NCBI GenBank assembly: GCA_022843045.1
Contig: JALHOJ010000015.1
Span: 1 to 62,709, forward strand
DNA: 62,709 bases
Origin: Phycisphaerales bacterium
Lineage (GTDB): Bacteria; Planctomycetota; Phycisphaerae; Phycisphaerales; UBA1924
Direction of reading: 5' to 3'
The position numbers and the translations under genes were made by a program. The notes under the pieces are model-generated. The model was given only the letters and a program-made list of their open reading frames with translations, was not told the DNA's origin and searched no databases. This document shows, piece after piece, positions 34,059 through 42,748 of this stretch; position 1 is the stretch's first letter; the number at the start of each line of letters is the position of its first letter.

Positions 34059-34751
34059 TCGGTTTATGGGGCACGCGAACGCGAGATGTTGCGTGCAAGC
34101 GTGTGCGGTGCGACCGAGAACGCCCGGAGTTCCGTCTGCCCGGCTTACCCGGTCGGTACACGTGGATCTTCGCGAGATTCACACGTGGGAAGACTGGCAA
34201 TTTGGAGAAGTCGTGGCATCCTTGTGGTGTCGGCAACTCGGGTGACTCTTGAACCCGAAGTCGCAAGTGTGGAACCCCGAGGGCGGGGCGGCAGGCGTGG
34301 GGAGGACGGGTCGTACACAAGCCCCCGATCCGAACTGGCTCCGTCGCCCCGTCCTTGGAGTTCAACCCTCGTCGTTCGTGTGCTGCAGCGCGCGGGCGGC
34401 TTTCCTCAGGTGGCGTGGAAGCCACGAGCCTTGCTCCTTGGGAGCGTGGGCGTGCTGAGGACAATCGAACAGTCGCCATCGCGGCGATCGCAGGGAGCGC
34501 AGGAGGTTCGGCGCTTGCGTTTGTCCACGTTCACTTCGTCCCGGGGTCACGACCCGGCGGCGCGAGTGCTTCGCGGCGGCGCGGCGTGCGGTCCGGGATC
34601 CATGCTGTCGTCACTCGCGCCCTGGCGGGCCACTCCCTCCCCCCTTCCCAGCCCGCCAGGGATTCACGAAGCGAGCCGCGGTGATGGAGACTGGCCGTGG
34701 GACTTCCTGCGCTCTCTGCGAACGGTGCGATGGCGACTCTGTGCGAGCCCC
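34059..34751. other. Long gene-free, highly structured intergenic region
   Basis: Nearly 700 bases without a credible gene on either strand. Hairpin-forming pairs are frequent: TCGGGT/ACCCGA near 34238-34257; AGGACGGG (34303-34310) with CCCGTCCT (34348-34355); a three-helix cluster at 34404-34460 (CCTCAG/CTGAGG outside, GTGGC/GCCAC and GCTCC/GGAGC inside); and CCCTGGCGGG/CCCGCCAGGG near 34620-34662. It could be a structured RNA gene or accumulated repeats. I could not match it to RNase P, tmRNA, SRP or 6S RNA. Confidence 0.4.
34470..34741. repeat. 272-bp segment bounded by 37-bp imperfect inverted repeats
   Basis: The left copy begins AGTCGCCATCGC and ends GAGCGCAGGAGGT (34471-34507). The reverse complement of 34702-34738 matches it at 32 of 37 positions. 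Between them is a 10-bp hairpin. The repeat core CGCAG(A/G)GAGCGCAGGA looks like a dispersed intergenic repeat. No transposase is present and no target duplication is obvious. Confidence 0.5.
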
Positions 34752-34757
34752 TAGGCT
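34752..34757 (+). promoter_or_regulatory. -10 box, leaderless GTG start of apbE
   Basis: TAGGCT followed by six bases and the GTG at 34764. Confidence 0.45.
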
Positions 34758-34763
34758 TCGCGC

Positions 34764-35582
34764 GTGGAGCAACCGGCGGTCATCCAACTCGCGACGCACG
34801 CGATGGGCACGCGCTTCGAGTTGGTACTTGACGCGAAGGACATGGATCCGTCGCGGCTTCGGGCGATCGGCGAGGCGGTCATCGAAGAGGTGTTGTGGTG
34901 GCATGGGCGGCTCTCGGCCTTCGAGGCGTCGAGCGTGGTGGCGGCGCTCAATCGAGCGGCGGGAACTGGGGCGTGGACGCCGATTGATGCGAGGTTGGAG
35001 CGTGCCATTCGGCAGGCTGAGGCGGTTCGCGCGTTGACGGACGGGGCGTTGGACATCTGTTGGAAGACGCGTCGAGACGGGCCTCAAGATCGCGTTGAGG
35101 TGGAGGCTGGCCGCGCGAGGCTGACGCGGGCCGGGCAGGTGTTGGACTTGGGGTGCGTGGGCAAGGGCCTTGCTCTGGACGCCGCGGCTGAGATGCTGAG
35201 TGAGCACGGATTGGGAAGAGACGGGCGTCGGGCGTTGGTGCACGGAGGCACGAGCAGCGTGCTGGCGATGGGGGCGTGGCGGGTGGCGGTGCGGATGAGG
35301 GATGCAGACGCGACGGAGGCGCTGGAGTTGCTGGATCAGCATCTGAGCGTGTCGTCGAATGTGCATCGGGCGCATGTTGCGACGCTGCGGGCATCAGGCA
35401 TCGACACGAGAGCACCGGTTCGCTCCGCGGCGGTGATTGCTCCGGTCGGAAGTGGCGTCGGCGATGAGCTTGCGTCGGAGGTTGGTGCAGGAGGAATGCT
35501 GGCGGAGTTGTGGTCCACGGCAATCGTGGCAGGCGCAGATGCTGCTCTCGCGCCGCGCGGACTCACGGTGCTTACGCGTTGA
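34764..35582 (+). CDS. apbE: FAD:protein FMN transferase (ApbE family)
   Basis: A 272-residue ApbE-fold protein that would attach FMN to Thr/Ser of a target flavoprotein. Visible blocks are ATHAMGTRFELVL at the N-terminus, WHGRLSAFEASSVVAALN, VLDLGCVGKGLALD (usual DLGGIAKGYAVD), VHGGTSSVLAMGAW and AELWSTAIVAGAD (metal site). No signal peptide or lipobox is seen, so it would be cytoplasmic, unlike many ApbE. Several Gly/Asp positions differ from consensus, so activity is not certain. No Rnf or Nqr target is nearby. The start is a GTG supported by a -10 box. Confidence 0.8.
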   Translation: MEQPAVIQLATHAMGTRFELVLDAKDMDPSRLRAIGEAVIEEVLWWHGRLSAFEASSVVAALNRAAGTGAWTPIDARLERAIRQAEAVRALTDGALDICWKTRRDGPQDRVEVEAGRARLTRAGQVLDLGCVGKGLALDAAAEMLSEHGLGRDGRRALVHGGTSSVLAMGAWRVAVRMRDADATEALELLDQHLSVSSNVHRAHVATLRASGIDTRAPVRSAAVIAPVGSGVGDELASEVGAGGMLAELWSTAIVAGADAALAPRGLTVLTR

Positions 35583-35768
35583 GCGACGTTTGCGTGGGGC
35601 ACGCATTCGCCTGGGCTGGCTGGGTTTCCCCCGCACTGGCGAGCTTGAAGGGGTTTTCACGGCAACTTGCGCGCACCGGGAGCCCGGCCTCTCTGTGTCA
35701 ACGGGGATTAGTGTGATTGGGTTTCACTTCGTGCAGATTTTCTTTCGGCGCGTGCACACGCGGTTCAC

Positions 35769-35774
35769 TACGCT
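35769..35774 (+). promoter_or_regulatory. Possible -10 box of ECF sigma operon
   Basis: TACGCT, 12 bases before a GTG at 35787 and 60 before the preferred ATG at 35835. No ECF-type -35 (GAAC) was found at a convincing spacing, so autoregulation is not shown. Confidence 0.3.
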
Positions 35775-35834
35775 GCGAATCCAAGCGTGTGTTTGGACAC
35801 GCATGGGCTCGATCGCGACCGGTTGGCGCTTCTG

Positions 35835-36476
35835 ATGACCGTGGCATCTTCTCAATCTCCTGACTTGCTTCGGCGGGTGTCGCAGGGCGACAAGGTCGCG
35901 ATGCGTGAGTGCCTCCAGCAGTATGGCGGACTGGTGTGGTCGCTGGCGCGGTCGTTCACGCGGACGCTGGCAGACGCGGAGGATGCGGCCCAGGATGTCT
36001 TCGTGCACCTGTGGCAGAAGGCGGGGCAGTATGACCCGGCGTATGGGCAGGAAGTGCAGTTCATCTCCGTGCTGGCCCGGCGGCGGTTGATTGACTGGGT
36101 GCGGAGCAAGGCGCGATCGCAGGAGTTTGCGGTGCCAGCAGTGGAGGCGATCGCTCGGTCAATGGATCGAGGGTCGTTCGAGCGCGATGAGGAAGCCGCG
36201 GCGGCGTGGGAGGCCATTTCGCGGCTCATCACCGAGCATCAGTCGATCGTGCTGCTCGCGGTGGTGCATGGCATGACGCACGAGCAGATCGCGACGCACC
36301 TGAAGATGCCGCTGGGGACTGTCAAGACAAACTTGTATCGCGCGCTGGCGTCGGTGCGAGAGCATGTGGCGCAGCGCGAGGTGGAGCGGGAGGCGGCGCG
36401 GGCGCAGCGGATGCGGGTGGCAGGGCGGGATGGCGTGGCGCCCGCGCCCGCCAACACAACAGGAGGTCGCGCATGA
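35835..36476 (+). CDS. ECF-type RNA polymerase sigma factor
   Basis: A 213-residue sigma factor. Region 2 is YGGLVWSLARSFTRTLADAEDAAQDVF in its usual order (ending VHLWQKA), then FISVLARRRLIDWVRSK. Region 4 is IVLLAVVHGMTHEQIATHL with the recognition helix PLGTVKTNLYRAL. The arrangement with an RskA-like anti-sigma factor immediately downstream fits the SigK group. The ATG at 35835 gives a normal N-terminus; a GTG at 35787 would add 16 residues. It overlaps the anti-sigma gene by four bases (ATGA), indicating coupled translation. Confidence 0.88.
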   Translation: MTVASSQSPDLLRRVSQGDKVAMRECLQQYGGLVWSLARSFTRTLADAEDAAQDVFVHLWQKAGQYDPAYGQEVQFISVLARRRLIDWVRSKARSQEFAVPAVEAIARSMDRGSFERDEEAAAAWEAISRLITEHQSIVLLAVVHGMTHEQIATHLKMPLGTVKTNLYRALASVREHVAQREVEREAARAQRMRVAGRDGVAPAPANTTGGRA

Positions 36477-37501
36477 GGCACGATCCTCTTCAATTCGTGT
36501 GCAGGAACCCCGCGCCGCTTGATTCGGCGGGGGATGCGAACATCGATGCCATGTCTCAGCAGCGGTATGACGCGGCGATGGGGCAAGGTGATGCCTCGGC
36601 GCGGTTCTGGCCGCCCACTGCGGAGGAGGCGACGGTCAATGCGGTGCATCGCGCGGCGGCTCCCCACGATGCGATGCCGGCGAGCGTGATGGCGCGGCTT
36701 GCAGCGACGATTGATGATGCGCCGGCGGCGTTGCCGCTCGCGCCGGCTCCGCGGCGTGCGTTGCTGCCCTGGGTGATTGCGGCGGCGGCGGGATTGGCGT
36801 TTGCGACCACGGCAGTGCTGATGAATCGCGCGATTGAGCAGCGCGAGAGGCAGTTGCAGGAAACCAAGGCGCAACTGGTGGCGATGGAAGCGCGTGTCAC
36901 GGAGAATCAGACGCTGCTTGCGGATGCGCGGGCACGCGTCGAGAAGGTTGAGGGCGAAGCTCGCCTCGCGGCGGAGCGAGAGCTTGCTCTCGCGCAGCGG
37001 CTTGCGGACGCGACGGCGGCGCGGGCGACGGCAGAGTCGGGCTTGAAGGAGGCCGAACTGCGGATTGCGGCGATGGAAGCGCCGGTGGACCCCGCGACGC
37101 TTCAGCAGAACCGCACGAAGCTGATGGAAGTGCCCGGCACGGTGCGGCTGGCGTGGAAGCCGTTTGATCTCGAGGGCGCGCCGGCGGAGCAGCGGAATCT
37201 GCGGGGCGATGTGGTGTGGAACGATGAACTGCAGACCGGATACCTGCGATTTGAGGGGCTCGCCGTCAACGATCCCAAAGTTGAGCAGTATCAGGTGTGG
37301 GTGATCGATGAACGAGGCATGGAGCAGAAGGTGTCGGGCGGGGTCTTCAATGCGACGGCTCAGGGCGAGGTGATTGTGCCGATCACACCCGGGATCGATG
37401 TGGGACGCGTCGCGCTCTTCGCCATCACCGTCGAGAAGCCCGGCGGGACTTGGGTGCCGGACTTGAAGCGGCGAGTGGTGGTTGCGCCGCGAGATTCATG
37501 A
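36473..37501 (+). CDS. Anti-sigma factor, RskA-like domain
   Basis: A 342-residue single-pass membrane protein. The cytoplasmic N-terminal 95 residues should bind the sigma factor; no zinc-binding HxxxCxxC is seen. A membrane helix spans about residues 97-117 (LLPWVIAAAAGLAFATTAVL). A long coiled coil follows (RQLQETKAQLVAMEARVTEN onward to about residue 200), then an RskA-type C-terminal domain (LRFEGLAVNDPKVEQYQVWV, FAITVEKPGG). A stimulus outside the membrane would release the sigma factor, usually by proteolysis. AGGAGG lies upstream of the ATG. The coiled coil between helix and RskA domain is longer than usual. Confidence 0.85.
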   Translation: MRHDPLQFVCRNPAPLDSAGDANIDAMSQQRYDAAMGQGDASARFWPPTAEEATVNAVHRAAAPHDAMPASVMARLAATIDDAPAALPLAPAPRRALLPWVIAAAAGLAFATTAVLMNRAIEQRERQLQETKAQLVAMEARVTENQTLLADARARVEKVEGEARLAAERELALAQRLADATAARATAESGLKEAELRIAAMEAPVDPATLQQNRTKLMEVPGTVRLAWKPFDLEGAPAEQRNLRGDVVWNDELQTGYLRFEGLAVNDPKVEQYQVWVIDERGMEQKVSGGVFNATAQGEVIVPITPGIDVGRVALFAITVEKPGGTWVPDLKRRVVVAPRDS

Positions 37502-37522
37502 GTCCGCTCCGGCGGCGGCGGG

Positions 37523-37528
37523 TATCGT
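37523..37528 (+). promoter_or_regulatory. -10 box, leaderless start of GNAT gene
   Basis: TATCGT, five bases before the ATG at 37534, so this gene is probably not part of the sigma operon. Confidence 0.45.
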
Positions 37529-37533
37529 TGGGC

Positions 37534-38058
37534 ATGGTGTCAAAGTCGTTGATTCGAATCGTTCGTGCGAAGGACGGCGATGAACTCGCAGCGGCGGCGA
37601 TGCTGTTTCGCGAGTATGTCGCGTCGCTGCCGTTTCCGTTGGACTATCAGGGGTTTGATGCTGAGGTCGCGGCGTTGCCTGGGAAATACGCGCAGCCGGG
37701 CGGGTGCATTCTTCTCGCTGTGGGGGGCGAGGTGGGACGGCCAGAGGGCGAGTACCTGGGGTGCATCGCGCTGCGGCCGTTGGATGCGTCTGGCCTGCGT
37801 GCCGGCGATGGCACGCCGGTGTGCGAGATGAAGCGGATGTATGTGAGGCCGGCTGCGCGAGGGCTGGGAGCGGGACGGTTGCTCGCGGAGGAGTTGATTT
37901 CGTTCGCACGCAGCGCGGGCTATCGCATGATGAAGCTCGACACCGAGTCGACGTTTGTCGCGGCGACGGCGTTGTACCGTTCGCTCGGGTTCGCGGAGTG
38001 CGAACGGTACAACGATGATCCGCAGCCGGAGACGATCTGGATGCGGCGAGCGCTGTGA
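37534..38058 (+). CDS. GNAT-family N-acetyltransferase
   Basis: A 174-residue acetyltransferase. Motif A is MYVRPAARGLGAGRLLAEEL with the RGLGAG acetyl-CoA loop, and motif B is YRMMKLDTESTFVAATALYRSLGF. The ending (CERYNDDPQPETIWMRRAL) is typical of small-molecule GNATs. The substrate is not inferable. It is convergent with the VWA operon. Confidence 0.85.
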   Translation: MVSKSLIRIVRAKDGDELAAAAMLFREYVASLPFPLDYQGFDAEVAALPGKYAQPGGCILLAVGGEVGRPEGEYLGCIALRPLDASGLRAGDGTPVCEMKRMYVRPAARGLGAGRLLAEELISFARSAGYRMMKLDTESTFVAATALYRSLGFAECERYNDDPQPETIWMRRAL

Positions 38059-38186
38059 CCAATGACACATCTTCGCACTGTCATGGCTGGCTGAGCGGGT
38101 TCTCCCTCCCGGTGATTCCGGATGGCTCAGCTCGTCATGACCCACGCGCGTTCGCGACGACAACAAGAACGGTGCCTCCGCATCTC

Positions 38187-39359
38187 CTACGCGCCGGCAG
38201 AAGCCGCACGCGTGGTGGTGATGCCTTCGGCGGAAGCCCAGTGTCCGAGGTCTCGCCCTTGGATCGCCGCGGCCATCAACTCCGGAAACTTGTCCGGTGT
38301 GCATGCAAAGCTGGGCACGTTCATGGCGGCAAGCGCCGCAGCGTTCCTTTCGTCGAAGCTCGGAGCTCCCGAATCGGCGAGGGCGAGTAGGGTGACCATG
38401 CGGACACCGGAACCGACGATCGCGGCGGCTCTCTCAAGCATTGCTTTGTTGTCGCCACCTTCGAACAAGTCGGTGATGAGCACGAAGATCGTGTCGTGGG
38501 GTTTGGTGATCAGGCTCTGGCAGTACTTCAAAGCCTGGTTGATGTCGGTGCCGCCCCCAAGCTGAACGCCCATCAGTACGTCGACGGGATCGGACACCTT
38601 TTCGGTCAGATCAACGACACTGGTATCGAATGCGACCACGCTGGTCCGCAGCGCGGGGATCGATGCAAGGACGGCACCGAAGACGCCCGAGTAGACGACG
38701 GACTCGCCCATGGAGCCCGATTGATCGATGCAGACGATGATTGAGCGTAGTTCGTTGCGCTTACGCCCATAGCCGATCCTCTGCTCAGGCACGATCGTGC
38801 GATAGTCGGGCTGGTAGTGCTTCAGGTTGGCGCGAATGGTGCGGTTCCAGTCGATCTCGTTGTGGCGAGGCCGACGTGTCCTCGTGGATCGCTTCAACGC
38901 ACCGCTGACGGCCTGCCTGAGCGGGGCTTCCAGTCGACGAATCAGGTCCTGAACCACCCGCTGCACGACCTGGCGTGCCGTTGCCTTGGCCTTCTGCGGA
39001 ATGACGCCCGAAAGCGACATCAAGGTCGTCACCAGATCGATGTCCGGCTCGACGGCTTGCAGCATTTCGGGCTCGAGCAGCAACTGATCCATCCCCAAGC
39101 GCTCGATCGCGTCTTTCTGCATCACACGCACCACGGATTGAGGGAAGTACTCGCGAATATCCCCGAGCCATCTCGCGGCCTGCGGAGCAGACGAGCCAAG
39201 CCCGCCTCGACGCTCGTTGCCCGAGTCATACAGCGCGGCCATGGCTTTGTCCATCGCCAGCAGCCTGCCACTCAGCGAGACGCCGGTGCCATCGGCATCG
39301 TCGCCTCCGAGCAGCAATCGCCACCGCTCAAGCCGTTCCCGATCGTCTCCGTTCGTCAT
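38187..39359 (-). CDS. VWA-domain protein, last gene of the SWIM-MoxR-VWA operon
   Basis: A 390-residue cytoplasmic protein with no signal or membrane helix. The N-terminal half is helical (about 1-200) and the VWA domain occupies about 205-370. The metal-ion-dependent adhesion site is intact: DQSGSM at 212-217, GGGTDI with Thr271, and ITDLFEGG with Asp297. VWA proteins of this kind partner with MoxR ATPases, which remodel or load them. Its start overlaps the DUF5682 gene stop by four bases (ATGA). It is the last of five genes in one transcription unit (45569-38187). Confidence 0.85.
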   Translation of the reverse strand: MTNGDDRERLERWRLLLGGDDADGTGVSLSGRLLAMDKAMAALYDSGNERRGGLGSSAPQAARWLGDIREYFPQSVVRVMQKDAIERLGMDQLLLEPEMLQAVEPDIDLVTTLMSLSGVIPQKAKATARQVVQRVVQDLIRRLEAPLRQAVSGALKRSTRTRRPRHNEIDWNRTIRANLKHYQPDYRTIVPEQRIGYGRKRNELRSIIVCIDQSGSMGESVVYSGVFGAVLASIPALRTSVVAFDTSVVDLTEKVSDPVDVLMGVQLGGGTDINQALKYCQSLITKPHDTIFVLITDLFEGGDNKAMLERAAAIVGSGVRMVTLLALADSGAPSFDERNAAALAAMNVPSFACTPDKFPELMAAAIQGRDLGHWASAEGITTTRAASAGA

Positions 39360-41650
39360 GGGTACTCCTCCCCAAGAATCAGTCTGAGCACTGGCTCCAC
39401 AAGCGACCCGCGCGGGGCGTCGTAGTCGGCGATCGTGGCGGCGGTGCTCGCTCCGAGTTGCCCGTGACGTGCGATCTTCTCGCCAATCTGCCGGCGTTCG
39501 GGTTTCTCAAACGTCGCGAACGTGCGGCGGGCAATCGGACACACCTGCTCGAAAACATCTCGCGGTAGCGACGTGACCCATTCGTCAACGATGCCGAGGA
39601 GCCGAGCATCATGCACCAGCACCATGCCCGAGCCGCCAAGGAACCCTTCAAGCCATGCGGACGCTTTGGCGGGATCGTTGCCTCGCGAAAGGGCCAGAGA
39701 CAACCGCGTTGCCGCCTCCTCGGGTGACGAGCCTGAATCAAGCAAGTGCCGCCATGCCCGCCCCGCGACCAGACCATGGATGTCATCGTCGCCCACCTTG
39801 CGCAGTTCGACCCTCCATGCACCCAGCAGATCGTCTCGACTCAGGTTGGAGAGAGCTACCTGAGCAGCGTCAATCCTGAGCCTCATCAGGGCGGCGGCGT
39901 CATCGTCAAGCGATCCGCAGGCGGGACGAAGGCCGGCGCAGATGCGAGCAAACAGACCAAGGACCACGGGCTCGATCAGCGAAGTATCCGTCTTGCGAAC
40001 GTTGCCGTATCGGAGCACCTGCGCGAGCGGCGTCAGGGCGTCCATCAGATTGCCGACATCCGCCGCGAGCGCCGACAACTCCTGGATCCGCCGGACGAGC
40101 GTCTGGATCGCACCGGGCAGTTCGGCCAGCATCACGTGTCGAAGCAACTGCGTCAGGTCTTGCAGCGTGCCTGCGGACTTCGCCTGATCCGCAACGAATG
40201 CTCCCGCCGCTTCTTCGACGGTGTTGCCCCACCGTGCGGCTTCCATGATGGCAACGGCGAACTCGGGCTTCCACTCAAGTTTCCAAACTTCGTGAAAGGT
40301 GCTCTTTCGCTGCGCCTGGTCGTCCTCGAGTGTTCCCCAGGGGATGTTCAGGATCGACAGCCGATGGAGAAGATGGCTCCGCGCGATATCCATCTGCTTG
40401 CGCTGGTCCAAGTCCAGAATCTCGCTGTCCGCGCTGACCTTCATGCGCAGCGACTTCTGGAGCGCGGCGAGATCCCTTTGCAGGGGCACCGTCGGCACGT
40501 CGTCGGGCACTTCCCCAAGCTTGGTCCCGACGAGCAGCTTTCGCTCGATCATGCGCATCGGCATTGGGTTGCCGTGGCAGAGAATGGAAAGCGTGGCTTC
40601 GCCCAACTCGTCCAGTCCCGCGATGGACCTGCCCCGCAGGGCCGCAAGCGACTCTGCCAGCCTCACCGATTCGATCACACTGGCGGGCGAGGCGTCGAGG
40701 TCGCCCTTTCGCATGAGTCTCGCGACCTTGGTCAGCCATCGTTCGGCGAGCTTGTCGTGGTGCACCCACAGGTGCTCGTACCAGCCAGGGCTGGCGATAC
40801 CCGCTCCGTATCCGGAATCCAATGCCAGTCGGTCGTAGGTCCAGGGAATCCAAGTCGCCGCAGTCTTGCGCTTGGAGAGGCCCTTGATCAAGTCGTTGTC
40901 TGCTTTGGCACTGAATTGACCGAGTGCATCCGCTGAGAGTACAGGAGCGTGCCAAGCTCCGCACACGACGGCAATGCGTTCGAAACCTTCCTTGACGGCG
41001 GTCCGGATCGCCCGTCGCATGTGGGCTTCTCGTGATGGCTCTCCCGGATCTCGACGCAGATCACCCAGTTCAGCACGAGCTGCTGCCATCGCTTCGCGGA
41101 TGGAGTCAAACATCCCGATCGGGTTATCTTCGCCACTTGCGCCGCGATACTCCTCGATCAACCTGCCCCACCAAGCTTCCCCGTCCGAAAAGCCCGCCGA
41201 CTTCGCCAGTTGGTCGAGCGGGTCACGCGGGACCGCATTCGGCGACGACGGATCCTCGGAGGGTGCGTCGTTGATCGAGTCGTGAGGCTCCGTGGGCGGG
41301 GCAGCCGTCAGGGCTTCAGATTCGTCCGCTGGTGTGCGAAGCGAGCGAGGCAGATCAATAAACCGCACCTCTCGTTGGCGTTCCAGTCCCCAGCGGATCG
41401 ACTGCCACTCCGGCGAGAACGTTGCAAACGGGTAGTACGCGGCTTCGCTCGGACGCTCCGGCTCGTACACCAGCAGCGCGACCGGCGGCTTCATCGCCTT
41501 GTGACCCGCGAGCATGAGAACGTCTTGAGCGTCGGGCGGGCCCTCGATCAAGACTGCATCAGGATCGAGCCGTTCGAACGCGCGCACCACCATCCGGGCC
41601 GAACCCGGGCCATGGTGACGAACTCCAAGCACTGTGATCTGCGTGCCCAT
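39356..41650 (-). CDS. DUF5682 family protein
   Basis: A 764-residue protein of the family I know as DUF5682, found beside MoxR and VWA genes. The N-terminal part carries a pattern recalling the TraB/ChaN/EreA-type hydrolase fold: VLGVRHHGPGSA with His12-His13, AVLIEGPPDAQD with Glu36, then SREAHMRRAI and VVCGAWHAPVL with another His. That fold assignment is my inference. The C-terminal two thirds are helical repeats. It is likely the effector or enzymatic component of the operon. The start is the ATG at 41650, three bases after the AAA+ gene stop. Confidence 0.75.
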   Translation of the reverse strand: MGTQITVLGVRHHGPGSARMVVRAFERLDPDAVLIEGPPDAQDVLMLAGHKAMKPPVALLVYEPERPSEAAYYPFATFSPEWQSIRWGLERQREVRFIDLPRSLRTPADESEALTAAPPTEPHDSINDAPSEDPSSPNAVPRDPLDQLAKSAGFSDGEAWWGRLIEEYRGASGEDNPIGMFDSIREAMAAARAELGDLRRDPGEPSREAHMRRAIRTAVKEGFERIAVVCGAWHAPVLSADALGQFSAKADNDLIKGLSKRKTAATWIPWTYDRLALDSGYGAGIASPGWYEHLWVHHDKLAERWLTKVARLMRKGDLDASPASVIESVRLAESLAALRGRSIAGLDELGEATLSILCHGNPMPMRMIERKLLVGTKLGEVPDDVPTVPLQRDLAALQKSLRMKVSADSEILDLDQRKQMDIARSHLLHRLSILNIPWGTLEDDQAQRKSTFHEVWKLEWKPEFAVAIMEAARWGNTVEEAAGAFVADQAKSAGTLQDLTQLLRHVMLAELPGAIQTLVRRIQELSALAADVGNLMDALTPLAQVLRYGNVRKTDTSLIEPVVLGLFARICAGLRPACGSLDDDAAALMRLRIDAAQVALSNLSRDDLLGAWRVELRKVGDDDIHGLVAGRAWRHLLDSGSSPEEAATRLSLALSRGNDPAKASAWLEGFLGGSGMVLVHDARLLGIVDEWVTSLPRDVFEQVCPIARRTFATFEKPERRQIGEKIARHGQLGASTAATIADYDAPRGSLVEPVLRLILGEEYP

Positions 41651-41653
41651 GCG

Positions 41654-42748
41654 TTACATCACGTCCTTGCAGGCCCGGTACAAGTCCTTCCAGCCGTCCC
41701 GCTCCTTCACAACCGTCTCCAGATACTCCAGCATCACGATGCGATCCTGCACGGGATCCTTGATGATCGCGCCGATCATTCCGCTGGCCACGTCTCCCGC
41801 CTTGAGCGTGCCGTCGCCAAAGTGGGCCGAGAGCGCGATTCCGCTCGTGATCACGCTGATCGCTTCTGCGGTGCTCAGCGTGCTCGATGGCTGCTTGAGC
41901 TTGCTCTTCCCGTCGGCAGTCTTGCCCTCGCGTAATTCGCGAAAGACCGTCACGACCCGTCGGATCTCTTCCATCGCGGGTGTTTCGCTGGGCAACTCCA
42001 GCGCCTTGCCAAGCTGGACGACCCGTCGCTGCACGATGTCCACTTCTTCGTCCATCGAATCGGGCACGGGCAGCACCACGGTGTTGAAGCGACGCTTGAG
42101 CGCGCTGGAGAGCTCGTTGACGCCCTTGTCGCGATCGTTCGCGGTGGCGATGATGTTGAAGCCCTTGACGGCCCGTACTTCGCTGTTGAGTTCTGGAATC
42201 GGCAGTGTCTTCTCGGACAGGATCGTGATGAGCGTGTCCTGGACATCGCTGGGAACCCGCGTCAGCTCCTCAACGCGAACGATCTTGCCCTCGGTCATGC
42301 CCCGCATCACCGGGCTGGGTACGACCGCGTCTCGCGACGGGCCCTTGGCCAGCAATTGGGCGTAGTTCCAGCCGTAACGGATCGCTTCTTCGGGCGTGCC
42401 AGCCGTGCCTTGCACGAGCAGCGTGGAGTCTCCGCTGATCGCAGCGGCCAGATGCTCGCTCACCCAGCTCTTCGCTGTGCCCGGCACGCCCAGCAGCAGC
42501 AAGGCGCGGTCCGTCAGCAGCGTTGCCACCGCGATCTCAATGAGCCGCTGATTGCCGACGTACTTCGGGCTGATGACGGTTCCGTCCTTCAGCTTGCCGC
42601 CCATCAGATACGTGACGACCGCCCATGGGGAGAGCTTCCATCTGGGCGGCTTCTCGCGATCATCGATCCTTGCCAAGGCGGCCAGTTCGCTGGCAAACTG
42701 GCGCTCCGCTGTGTCGCGCAGGATCGTTTCGGTATTCGTCGTGCTCAC
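41654..42748 (-). CDS. MoxR-like AAA+ ATPase of the SWIM-VWA operon
   Basis: A 364-residue AAA+ protein. Walker A is LLLGVPGTAKSW (87-94), the Walker B region is IVRVEELTRVPSDVQDTLIT, sensor 1 is FNIIATANDRDKGVNELSSALKRRF in its usual order, with the Arg finger in LKRRF. It differs from the classical MoxR at 26774 (GVPGVGKT, ADEVNRATPK), so the two are separate subfamilies. It presumably acts on the VWA protein two genes downstream. It overlaps the DUF5691 stop by four bases (ATGA). Confidence 0.85.
   Translation of the reverse strand: MSTTNTETILRDTAERQFASELAALARIDDREKPPRWKLSPWAVVTYLMGGKLKDGTVISPKYVGNQRLIEIAVATLLTDRALLLLGVPGTAKSWVSEHLAAAISGDSTLLVQGTAGTPEEAIRYGWNYAQLLAKGPSRDAVVPSPVMRGMTEGKIVRVEELTRVPSDVQDTLITILSEKTLPIPELNSEVRAVKGFNIIATANDRDKGVNELSSALKRRFNTVVLPVPDSMDEEVDIVQRRVVQLGKALELPSETPAMEEIRRVVTVFRELREGKTADGKSKLKQPSSTLSTAEAISVITSGIALSAHFGDGTLKAGDVASGMIGAIIKDPVQDRIVMLEYLETVVKERDGWKDLYRACKDVM

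Noticed and set aside
34139..34460. Possible RNase P RNA (CCCGGCTTA on plus, GAGGAAAG on minus)
   Set aside because: The two resemblances lie on opposite strands, and the conserved core segments (GGTAAGGGTGAAA, ACAGA loops) are missing.
34023..34754. 243-codon open frame across the gene-free region
   Set aside because: Low-complexity Arg/Ser/Pro translation that runs through the inverted repeats, with no start signals and no similarity I recognise.
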